From assembly GCA_900539645.1 (NCBI GenBank), contig UQCY01000002.1, positions 1 to 46,532 on the forward strand: a stretch of 46,532 nt of DNA. Reading direction: 5' to 3'. Positions within the stretch are counted from its first letter, which is position 1. Every line of letters begins with the position of its first letter. The DNA comes from an uncultured Clostridium sp. Its GTDB lineage: Bacteria; Bacillota; Clostridia; Peptostreptococcales; Peptostreptococcaceae. Below the pieces are notes generated by a model. It was not told where the DNA came from, made no database searches, and worked only from the letters and a program-made list of their open reading frames with translations. Positions 26,805 through 33,832 of this stretch are shown here, piece after piece. Both the position numbers and the translations under genes were made by a program.

Positions 26805-27815
26805 ATGAAAAATACAGTTACAATTAAAGACGTAGCAAAAAAAGCGGGCGTATCTATATCTACAGTTTCTAGAGTAATAAATAATTCTAAACCTGTAACA
26901 GATGAGATAAAGAAAAAAGTTCTTGATGTTATAGAGGAAACAGGATATGTACCAAATCCGCTAGCTAGAAGCTTAGTAACTAAAAAAAGTCAGTTAATAG
27001 GAGTTGTTGTTCCAGAGGTATCTGACTCATTTGTAAATGAAATTCTTAATGGGATAGAAGAAATAGCGAGAATGTACAATTACGATATTCTTCTTTCAAA
27101 TACTTACTCAGACAAAAATGAGGAAATGAGAAGTATAAACCTTCTAAGAGCTAAACAGATAGAAGGTATGGTAATGATAAGTTGGAATTTAGGTAAGGAG
27201 CAGGTAGAATATATAGAAAACTGTGGAATTCCAACAACATATATCAGTAAAACAGCTAGAGATTACGATGTACCTACAGTAAGTGTAAATAATGAAAAAG
27301 CAACTTACGACATGACAAACCATCTAATATCACAGGGACATAAAAAAATAGCTTTCGTTATGACTAGTGCAGGGGATACAAGACTAGAAAAAGAAAGATT
27401 AGATGGATATAAGAGTGCATTAGCAGAAAATGGAATAGAATTTAATGAAGAATTAGTTAGATATGGTGGTGTAGATTACAATAGTGGATATGAGTCTACT
27501 AAAGATATATTAGAAAAAGGAATAGTTCCAGATGCTGTGTTTGTTACAGGAGATGAGGCTGCAGTTGGAGCTATGAATGCTGTATTTGATAAAGGATATA
27601 GTGTACCAAATGATATATCTGTAGCAGGATTTAACGATGTAAAAATAGCTAGAATGTACAGACCAAAACTTACAACAGTTCATCAGCCATTATATGATAT
27701 GGGAGCTGTTGCTATAAGAATGGTTATAAAGATGATAAATGGTGAAGAAATAGAGGAAAAGAAAGTAGAGCTTCCTCACGGAATAGAAGAAAGAGAAAGT
27801 GTAATAAAAAAATAA
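26805..27815 (+). CDS. LacI-family transcriptional regulator
   Basis: 336 aa, full length. The N-terminal helix-turn-helix TIKDVAKKAGVSISTVSRVINN and hinge helix (PNPLARSLVTKK) are typical, followed by a periplasmic-binding-protein-like sensor domain (IGVVVPEVSDSFVNEILNGIE ... GVDYNSGYESTKDIL ... VAGFNDVKIARMYRPKLTTVHQP). CcpA belongs to this family, but the sequence alone does not make this CcpA; a sugar-responsive repressor is equally likely. AGGAGG precedes the ATG. Possible operators lie in the 311 nt upstream. Target genes are not obvious nearby. Confidence 0.9.
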   Translation: MKNTVTIKDVAKKAGVSISTVSRVINNSKPVTDEIKKKVLDVIEETGYVPNPLARSLVTKKSQLIGVVVPEVSDSFVNEILNGIEEIARMYNYDILLSNTYSDKNEEMRSINLLRAKQIEGMVMISWNLGKEQVEYIENCGIPTTYISKTARDYDVPTVSVNNEKATYDMTNHLISQGHKKIAFVMTSAGDTRLEKERLDGYKSALAENGIEFNEELVRYGGVDYNSGYESTKDILEKGIVPDAVFVTGDEAAVGAMNAVFDKGYSVPNDISVAGFNDVKIARMYRPKLTTVHQPLYDMGAVAIRMVIKMINGEEIEEKKVELPHGIEERESVIKK

Positions 27816-27848
27816 ATTTTATGGATTTTAGATTTTCTCTTTAAAAAT

Positions 27849-27856
27849 TTGTACAA
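27849..27856. promoter_or_regulatory. TTGTACAA palindrome, copy 1
   Basis: Perfect 8-bp palindrome just upstream of the -10 (TATAAT, 27863-27868) of the RNA at 27876. It is one of three copies around the MocR gene and possibly an operator. Confidence 0.35.
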
Positions 27857-27862
27857 TTATTA

Positions 27863-27868
27863 TATAAT
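27863..27868 (+). promoter_or_regulatory. -10 element for the 6S-like RNA
   Basis: Perfect TATAAT about 8-12 nt before the predicted 5' end of the RNA. The -35 region is only weakly matched. Confidence 0.45.
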
Positions 27869-27875
27869 AATGGTA

Positions 27876-28091
27876 AGAAATCCTGAGACATTCGAGAAGG
27901 TTACTTCTAAATTCAACCGACAAATTAAATTCGGGAGATCGAGTTTGATTGTAAGTATGAAATGCCTTGATTTTATCAAGGACTCCAAAAAGCAACTAAC
28001 AGATCACCCACCTGGGAGTATCTCGGGTATGAATTTACAATACCGACGGTGTTTCGGGACTGATAAAAAGCGCTGCTAGTCAGCGCTTTTT
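27876..28091 (+). ncRNA. ssrS: Probable 6S RNA (RNA polymerase regulator), family inferred from shape
   Basis: About 190 nt folds as one long interrupted rod. TCCTGAGACA (27881-27890) pairs with TGTTTCGGGA (28050-28059), GAGAT/ATCTC and AAATTC/GAATTT continue inwards, and CCTTGAT-TTT-ATCAAGG caps it almost exactly at the middle. A small GAAG-GTTA-CTTC hairpin lies in the 5' side of an open region. Length, central asymmetric bubble, TCCTG-like 5' end and following terminator all fit Firmicute 6S RNA. An open reading frame over this stretch (27849-28079) looks accidental. The alternative is a regulatory leader for the MocR gene starting 38 nt downstream. Confidence 0.55.
28065..28091 (+). terminator. 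Terminator of the 6S-like RNA
   Basis: AAAAAGCGCTG, a 5-nt loop and CAGCGCTTTTT form a perfect stem ending in T residues; it is symmetrical enough to work in both directions. Confidence 0.88.
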
Positions 28092-28092
28092 A

Positions 28093-28100
28093 TTGTACAA
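28093..28100. promoter_or_regulatory. TTGTACAA palindrome, copy 2, upstream of the MocR gene
   Basis: The full palindrome is ATTGTACAAT (28092-28101), directly after the RNA terminator and 29 nt before the start codon. TTGTAC could also serve as a -35 for the gene, with TAGGAT at 28116-28121 as -10. Confidence 0.4.
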
Positions 28101-28129
28101 TAAATAAACTTTAAATAGGATGGTATATT

Positions 28130-29554
28130 ATGGAAAAATACTATTTAAATATAGATGATATACAGGGGAGAAAGTACATACGGATATACACTCATATAAA
28201 AAATTTGATAATAGAGGGCGAAATAAAAGAGCATGAAAAATTGCCTCCGATTAGAAAATTGTCTGAGTATATAGGTGTAAATAATACTACCATTGTAAAG
28301 GTATATGAGCTTTTAGAAAAAGAAGGTTATGTTTACAAAATAGTAGGAAGTGGAACATTTGCATCTGAGATAAAAAAATATAGAGCTAAGGATGATAAAA
28401 AGAATAAGAATGTTATTCAGTTTGATAATGGTAATCCGTCAAATGAAATGTTTCCAGTTGAGGATTTTAAAAAGGCAGTCAATTTAGCTCTATCTAAAAA
28501 TGAAGGTGCTATATTTGAATACGATGAAGGACTTGGAAATGAAGGTTTAAGAGATAGAATTTCCAAGTATTTAATAAAAAATGGAATAAATACTACAAAA
28601 GATGATTTACAGGTTATATCAGGAGCTCAGCAGGGGATTGACATTGTATGTAAGGGGATTATAAATTATTCTGATATTGTGTTTGTAGAAGAGCCTACGT
28701 ACAATGGTGCTATAGAGGTATTCAAGAGTAGGGGAGCAAAGATAATATCAATACCTATGCTAGATGATGGAATTGATATAGGAATATTAAAGCTTAAATT
28801 GGATAAAATAAAGCCTAAGCTTATGTATGTTATGCCTAACTTCCAAAATCCAACTGGGATTTCATACTCTAGCTATAAAAAGAAAAAACTACTAGAACTT
28901 GCAGAGGAATACGACTTCTATATACTAGAAGATGATTTTATAAGTGATTTTAAATTTGATTCAGAGGATAATAGACCTTTAAAAAGCTACGATGAAAACA
29001 ACAGAGTAATATATATAAAGAGTTTTTCTAAAATATTTATGCCAGGTCTTAGAATAGGTGTAATAGATATACCACCAGAGCTTATGAAAAATATACTTTG
29101 GGCTAAATACTCTTCAGATATATCTACTCCAGGCCTTATACAGAGTTCGCTGCTTTGCTATATGGAGGAGTTTGACTGGGATAAACATATAGAAAAAATG
29201 GATAAAATATACGATGAAAAGTATAGAGTGGCAAAAGAATGTATTAAAAAATTCTTTAAAGGAAAAATAAGAGTCAGAAACTGTTCAGGTGGAATAAACT
29301 TTTTCTGTGAGCTTCCAAGAGGATGTAAGTCTAGAGAATTTACAGATTTTATATATAAAAAAGGAGTATCTGTATTACCAGGTACGTATTTTTACGACAA
29401 TGTTATTGACGATAGGTTCTTTAGGATAAATATTGCCAGAGAAAGTATCGAAAATATAAAAAAAGGTATAGAGATAATAGGAAGAAGTGTAGAAGAATTT
29501 TTGAAGAATAACGGCGAAAATGAAGCTATAATGGATAACAGGTTATTCTATTAG
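28130..29554 (+). CDS. MocR-type regulator: GntR-like HTH fused to a class I aminotransferase domain
   Basis: 474 aa, the usual MocR/PdxR length. N-terminal winged helix (about 15-80: IRIYTHIKNLIIEGEI ... LPPIRKLSEYIGVNNTTIVKVYELLEKEGYVYKIVGSGTF), then an aminotransferase fold with GNPS, the cofactor region SGAQQGIDIVCKGI, PNFQNPTGISYS and the PLP-binding lysine Lys301 in SFSKIFMPGLRIG. MocR proteins sense PLP and often control vitamin B6 synthesis or amino-acid genes; PdxR is the best known. No pdx genes are in the window. TTGTACAA palindromes flank it. Confidence 0.9.
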   Translation: MEKYYLNIDDIQGRKYIRIYTHIKNLIIEGEIKEHEKLPPIRKLSEYIGVNNTTIVKVYELLEKEGYVYKIVGSGTFASEIKKYRAKDDKKNKNVIQFDNGNPSNEMFPVEDFKKAVNLALSKNEGAIFEYDEGLGNEGLRDRISKYLIKNGINTTKDDLQVISGAQQGIDIVCKGIINYSDIVFVEEPTYNGAIEVFKSRGAKIISIPMLDDGIDIGILKLKLDKIKPKLMYVMPNFQNPTGISYSSYKKKKLLELAEEYDFYILEDDFISDFKFDSEDNRPLKSYDENNRVIYIKSFSKIFMPGLRIGVIDIPPELMKNILWAKYSSDISTPGLIQSSLLCYMEEFDWDKHIEKMDKIYDEKYRVAKECIKKFFKGKIRVRNCSGGINFFCELPRGCKSREFTDFIYKKGVSVLPGTYFYDNVIDDRFFRINIARESIENIKKGIEIIGRSVEEFLKNNGENEAIMDNRLFY

Positions 29555-29592
29555 AATAAAACTTGAGTATATTGAATAAGCGATTGATATAA

Positions 29593-29600
29593 TTGTACAA
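29593..29600. promoter_or_regulatory. TTGTACAA palindrome, copy 3, at a -10 element
   Basis: It overlaps the last base of TGATATAAT (29585-29593), an extended -10 that probably drives the DUF896 gene. Confidence 0.35.
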
Positions 29601-29664
29601 AAATGATTTAATAGAAGATGTAGTTTTATAATATATAAATTTGAATAGAAAAGGAGAAGATAAA

Positions 29665-29907
29665 ATGATAGATCAGAAATTAATAAATAGAATAAATGAA
29701 TTAGCAAAGAAAAACAAAGCTGAAGGACTTACTCCAGCAGAAACAAAAGAAAGAGAAAAACTAAGAAAAATATACCTACAGGAATTTAAAAAAGGATTCA
29801 AACAGAGATTAGACAGTATAGAAGTAGTATCTCCAGAAGAATTTGAAAAAAGAACTGGAAGAAAACCAGGTAAAAATGGAAGCATATATGAAGTAAAAGA
29901 TAACTAA
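29665..29907 (+). CDS. DUF896 (YnzC/UPF0291) family small protein
   Basis: 80 aa. The opening IDQKLINRINELAKKNKAEG, then LTPAETKEREKLRKIYLQEFKKGF, matches the two-helix DUF896 family. Family members are small cytoplasmic proteins of unknown function; Bacillus YnzC is in the SOS-induced yneA operon, but no GAAC-N4-GTTC box was seen here. I use the ATG at 29665 with AAGGAG upstream; the TTG at 29641 is before that site. It ends at a bidirectional terminator. Confidence 0.88.
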   Translation: MIDQKLINRINELAKKNKAEGLTPAETKEREKLRKIYLQEFKKGFKQRLDSIEVVSPEEFEKRTGRKPGKNGSIYEVKDN

Positions 29908-29967
29908 AAAAGAAGAGGTGTATAGCCGTCTGGAAACTTTTGGCTATACCCTCTTCTTCTTTTTTTA
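29908..29967. terminator. Bidirectional terminator between the DUF896 and LysR genes
   Basis: AGAAGAGG (29911-29918) plus GTATAGCC (29920-29927) pair with GGCTATAC-CCTCTTCT (29942-29957), with one bulged T. A residues flank one side and a T run (29958-29966) the other. Confidence 0.9.
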
Positions 29968-30873
29968 TTTATGGTCTAATCCGAAGTATTCACATAGTTC
30001 GTTTAAGAATTTGTTTTCTAGTGGAGTGAATGTTTTCTTTTTAGAGTATATGAAATAGAATTTACGAGCAAAGTCTATTCCTTTTATTTTGTAGCTTTTT
30101 AGTTTTCCAGAGTTTATGTATTCTTCAGCAGAAATTTGAGATATGAAAGATACACCTAATCCCTGTCTAACCATTTCTTTTATAGACTCATTTGACTCGA
30201 CGTGAGCTAATATGTTTAACTTAGCTGTAGAGAATCCAGCCTTTTTAAGAGTCTTAAATATTAAATCCCTAGTACCAGAACCTTCTTTTCTCATTATAAA
30301 ATTGAAGTCGTATAAAGCTGATACGTCTATTTCACCGTTTTCGTTTTCTATTTCTAAATCTGGTGGTGTTATAAGTACTAGATTATCGTCTATAAGATTT
30401 ACGTATTTTATCTGTGGATTGCTTATCTTAGAACCTACAAAACCGAAACTGATTCTTTCGTCTAGTATTTCTGATATAGCAAACCGTGAGTCATAATGGC
30501 TTATACTAAATTTTACATCTGGGTATGTATTAGAAAAGCTCTTCATAAATCCAGGTAAAAGATACGTTTCTGGGATAGAACTGCAGGCTATGTCTATAAG
30601 CCCTTCTATTTTACCTGAGTATTCTTTAATATCATAAATTGCTTTTTTACAGTTGTTTAATATATAAATTGCATGTTCATAAAGAATTTTTCCTGATTCT
30701 GTAAGAGTTATAGTTTTGTTGCTTCTATTTACCAAAACAGTTTCTAACTCGTTTTCTAGATTTTGAATATGTGCACTAACTGTAGGCTGTGTAAGGAATA
30801 GCTCTCTTGACGCTTTAGAGAAGCTCTGGTGCTTTACAACAGCTACAAACACTTCAAGTTGTTTAAGATCCAT
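29965..30873 (-). CDS. LysR-family transcriptional regulator
   Basis: 302 aa, standard length. N-terminal winged helix MDLKQLEVFVAVVKHQSFSKAS ... LTQPTVSAHIQNLENEL, then a substrate-binding domain (about 90-295; EGLIDIACSSIPETYLLPGFM, MRKEGSGTRDLIF). The N-terminus resembles the clostridial branch often labelled selenium-metabolism-associated, but CysB-like regulators are close, so the ligand is open. The ATG follows AAAGGGG. It is divergent from the ABC exporter gene across a 346-nt region with repeated TTATCTA motifs. Confidence 0.9.
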   Translation of the reverse strand: MDLKQLEVFVAVVKHQSFSKASRELFLTQPTVSAHIQNLENELETVLVNRSNKTITLTESGKILYEHAIYILNNCKKAIYDIKEYSGKIEGLIDIACSSIPETYLLPGFMKSFSNTYPDVKFSISHYDSRFAISEILDERISFGFVGSKISNPQIKYVNLIDDNLVLITPPDLEIENENGEIDVSALYDFNFIMRKEGSGTRDLIFKTLKKAGFSTAKLNILAHVESNESIKEMVRQGLGVSFISQISAEEYINSGKLKSYKIKGIDFARKFYFIYSKKKTFTPLENKFLNELCEYFGLDHK

Positions 30874-31219
30874 AATTAAAATAATCCCCTTTCAAATATA
30901 AAAAAATTAAATGATAATAAGTAGAATCGATTATAATCCCCAAAAATATTGTAAAAGTAAAAAATAATCTTTAAAAAATTTATTAATATTACAAATACAC
31001 TTATCTATAGATAAAAAAAATAAAAATAAAATTTTATCTATAATTATAAAATAATTATATCACAAGATTTAGATAAGATGTATATAATTTACAGATAATT
31101 TTTTATAAAATAAATTTATGAAAATATACAATGAAATAACGTATATTTTAGAAATAGTATGGAAAATAAATCAAATTTGGTGTAAAATTGGAAAATATGA
31201 GAAGTAAGGGAGGAATTAT
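30874..31219. other. 346-nt divergent regulatory region between lysR-type and ABC exporter genes
   Basis: Very AT-rich, no coding sequence seen. It holds the 14-bp palindrome TTATCTATAGATAA (31001-31014), a second TTATCTATA (31034-31042) and an inverted copy TAGATAA (31070-31076). Further on, AAAATATAC (31121-31129) and GTATATTTT (31141-31149) form an inverted repeat with an 11-nt gap. A likely promoter for the exporter is TGGAAA (31160-31165), a 17-nt spacer and TAAAAT (31183-31188) with an extended TG. Confidence 0.5.
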
Positions 31220-32920
31220 ATGTTAAAAGAATTTGTTCAATATTACAAACCGTATAAAAAACTATTTATACTCGATATGATTTGCGCTTTTTCAGCGTCA
31301 ATGTGCAATCTTTTATATCCAATTATGACGAGAAACATAATGGACGATATCATACCTAATAAAAAAATTGATCTATTATTTATATTTGCAGCTATTCTTA
31401 TAGTTATATTTATAGCTAAAGCAGGATTCAACTACTTCATGCAGTATTGGGGACATGTTGTAGGGGTTAGAATGCAGGCAGATATGAGAAGTGTTGTTTT
31501 TAGACATCTTCAGAAATTACCTAATAAATATTTCGACGAAAATAAATCTGGTGTTACAATGTCTAGAATAGTAAACGACCTTATGGACATAACAGAACTT
31601 GCACACCATGGACCAGAGGATTTATTTATATCGCTGGTAACAATCCTAGGTTCATTTGTAATTTTAATGGGAATAGACATTCCATTAACGCTTATAATAT
31701 TTGCAGTACTTCCATTTGCGGTTTGGTTTGTTGCACGCAAAAAGGACAAAATGGGTAATGCTTTTATGAAAGCTAGAGTAAAAGTAGGGGAGGTAAATGC
31801 TACCCTAGAAAACAGTATAGCTGGTATGAAAGTTACAAAATCATTCTGTACAGAAGATGAAGAACTTGAAAAATTTGACAAAATAAACAATATATTCAAG
31901 GATGCTAGAGAAGAGTCATATAAAGCTATGGCTGAATATTTCTCTGGAATGAACTTCTTTATGGATTTACTAGAATGGATAGCTATGATACTAGGTGGAT
32001 ACTACACTTATGTAGGTAGAATAACTATTGGAGATTTTGCAGCATATATTTTATATGTAAAAATGTTCATAGAGCCTATGAAAAAGCTTGTAAACTTTAC
32101 AGAACAGTACCAGAATGGTATGACAGGATTTAAACGTTTCAAAGAAATAATGGATGAAGAAATTCAGGAAGAAGCTAAAAATCCTAAAGAACTTAAAAAT
32201 GTAAAAGGAAATATAGAAATAGAAAATGCTTCATTTACATATGAAGATGAAAATGAAGTAATAAGTGATTTAAGTCTATCTATTGAAGCAGGAAAGACAA
32301 TAGCTTTAGTTGGTCCATCAGGTGGAGGAAAAACTACGCTTTGTAGCTTAATACCTAGATTCTATGAATTGGATTCAGGGGATATAAAAATAGATGGAAA
32401 TAGTATAAAAGATGTAAGTCTAAGATCACTTAGAAAGAATATTGGAGTTGTTCAGCAGGATGTGTTCTTATTTACAGGAACAATCAGAGACAATATAATT
32501 TGCGGAAATCCAGAAGCTACAGAAGAAGAAATGATAGAAGCAGCTAAAAAAGCTAGAATACACGACTTTATAATGACTTTACCTGAAAAATACGATACGT
32601 ATATAGGGGAAAGAGGAGTTAAATTATCTGGAGGACAGAAACAGAGAATATCTATATCTAGAATATTCTTAAAGAATCCACCAATTATAATACTTGATGA
32701 GGCTACTTCAGCTCTTGATAATGTTACAGAAAGAGAGATACAGGCATCTCTTGAAGAATTAAGTAAAGATAGAACAAATATAGTAGTAGCTCACAGACTT
32801 TCTACAATAAAAAATGCAGATGAGATAATAGTAATAACAAATGGAAAGATTTCTGAAAGAGGAACACATGATGAACTTATAAAAGCTGGAGGAATATACG
32901 CTACTCTTCACAGCAAATAA
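31220..32920 (+). CDS. ABC exporter, fused membrane and ATPase domains (MsbA/LmrA type)
   Basis: 566 aa. The membrane domain (about 10-310) has six predicted helices and the family's cytoplasmic segment (VRMQADMRSVVFRHLQKLPNKYFDENKSG). The ATPase domain has P-loop GPSGGGKT (365-372), Q-loop VVQQDVFLF, signature LSGGQ, Walker B IIILDEATSALD and the His-switch AHRLST. Such proteins act as homo- or heterodimers exporting lipids, drugs or peptides. A good GGGAGG site precedes the ATG. The TetR gene begins 16 nt later and probably senses an exported compound. Confidence 0.9.
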   Translation: MLKEFVQYYKPYKKLFILDMICAFSASMCNLLYPIMTRNIMDDIIPNKKIDLLFIFAAILIVIFIAKAGFNYFMQYWGHVVGVRMQADMRSVVFRHLQKLPNKYFDENKSGVTMSRIVNDLMDITELAHHGPEDLFISLVTILGSFVILMGIDIPLTLIIFAVLPFAVWFVARKKDKMGNAFMKARVKVGEVNATLENSIAGMKVTKSFCTEDEELEKFDKINNIFKDAREESYKAMAEYFSGMNFFMDLLEWIAMILGGYYTYVGRITIGDFAAYILYVKMFIEPMKKLVNFTEQYQNGMTGFKRFKEIMDEEIQEEAKNPKELKNVKGNIEIENASFTYEDENEVISDLSLSIEAGKTIALVGPSGGGKTTLCSLIPRFYELDSGDIKIDGNSIKDVSLRSLRKNIGVVQQDVFLFTGTIRDNIICGNPEATEEEMIEAAKKARIHDFIMTLPEKYDTYIGERGVKLSGGQKQRISISRIFLKNPPIIILDEATSALDNVTEREIQASLEELSKDRTNIVVAHRLSTIKNADEIIVITNGKISERGTHDELIKAGGIYATLHSK

Positions 32921-32936
32921 ATTGGAGGAAAGTAAA

Positions 32937-33593
32937 ATGAAGGATTCAGAAGTTAATCAGCTAAAAGATCACATAATAAAAACTGCATCAGGACTTTTTA
33001 TCAAATATGGATACGGTAAGACTACGATAAGACAGATTGCGGAATCTTCAGGTCTTGGAAGGGGACATTTGTACTACTACTTCAAGAAAAAAGAAGATAT
33101 ATTACTGTATTTATACAAAGAATTACTAGAAAAAATCTATGGAACGATAGCAGAGAAAAAGATAAAAGAAAATGATATAGTGGCGAACTATATAATAAGT
33201 CAGTATATATATACTCACGCTATAGCTACTTCAGAAAAAGTGTTTAGATTGTATATCGAAGCTTCAAATGTTAGATCTATAAGACAAGAATATATAAATA
33301 TATTATTAGGTTTATTTAAAGAAAAATTAGTGGAGAGCAACTACGATTTCAATGATAAAGATTTATATATGAGTATTGCGATGGGATGCGCTGGAGAGTG
33401 TGAACTATTAAATCAGTACTATGAAGGAGTACTGAATGTAGATTTGGACGATATTATAATAAATGTCGTTAAAACAAGATTTGCTCTTTTAAATGTAGAT
33501 GAACAGATAGATATAGATAAGATAATACAAGAAGCAAAAGAATTTAAGGATGATATGAATCTTGAAGAAGTGGTGAATATTGTAGTGGAATAG
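32937..33593 (+). CDS. TetR-family transcriptional regulator
   Basis: 218 aa. The N-terminal helix-turn-helix is clear (IIKTASGLFIKYGYGKTTIRQIAESSGLGRGHLYYYFKKKEDIL); the C-terminal ligand domain is divergent, as usual. I use the ATG at 32937: the TTG at 32922 lies inside the TTGGAGGAA ribosome site. It is the second gene of the ABC exporter operon and lies upstream of the MMPL operon, so it could repress either one. The inverted repeat at 31121-31149 and the GC palindrome at 33755-33762 are candidate operators. Confidence 0.88.
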   Translation: MKDSEVNQLKDHIIKTASGLFIKYGYGKTTIRQIAESSGLGRGHLYYYFKKKEDILLYLYKELLEKIYGTIAEKKIKENDIVANYIISQYIYTHAIATSEKVFRLYIEASNVRSIRQEYINILLGLFKEKLVESNYDFNDKDLYMSIAMGCAGECELLNQYYEGVLNVDLDDIIINVVKTRFALLNVDEQIDIDKIIQEAKEFKDDMNLEEVVNIVVE

Positions 33594-33646
33594 AGTGATT
33601 TAATATAATTAAAAAAATTTAATATTTACAATTGAACATAATGACT

Positions 33647-33699
33647 AAAATACTACCAAATTATCGTATTGATTACGATGTTTGGTAGTATTTTTTTTA
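33647..33699 (+). terminator. Rho-independent terminator after the TetR gene
   Basis: A long stem of ACTACCAAA with TTTGGTAGT, extended inwards by ATCGTA/TACGAT, followed by nine T residues. Confidence 0.88.
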
Positions 33700-33740
33700 C
33701 AAATTCATAAAAACTTCATTTTTACAAAGTTATAAAAACG

Positions 33741-33769
33741 TTGACTTTTTATTAGGCGCGCCCTATAAT
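33741..33769 (+). promoter_or_regulatory. Consensus promoter of the MMPL operon with an embedded GGCGCGCC palindrome
   Basis: TTGACT (33741-33746), exactly 17 nt, then TATAAT (33764-33769): the best promoter match in the window. The spacer contains GGCGCGCC (33755-33762), a perfect 8-bp all-GC palindrome, well placed for a repressor. Confidence 0.75.
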
Positions 33770-33832
33770 AAACTTATAAAAATTAGGTATGCCCCAAAAG
33801 GTGCTCGAAATATTGGAAGGAGAAGGAGAAAA

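Noticed and set aside
27849..28079. 76-codon open reading frame
   Set aside because: No ribosome site, unusual codon use, and it covers the paired rod of the 6S-like RNA.
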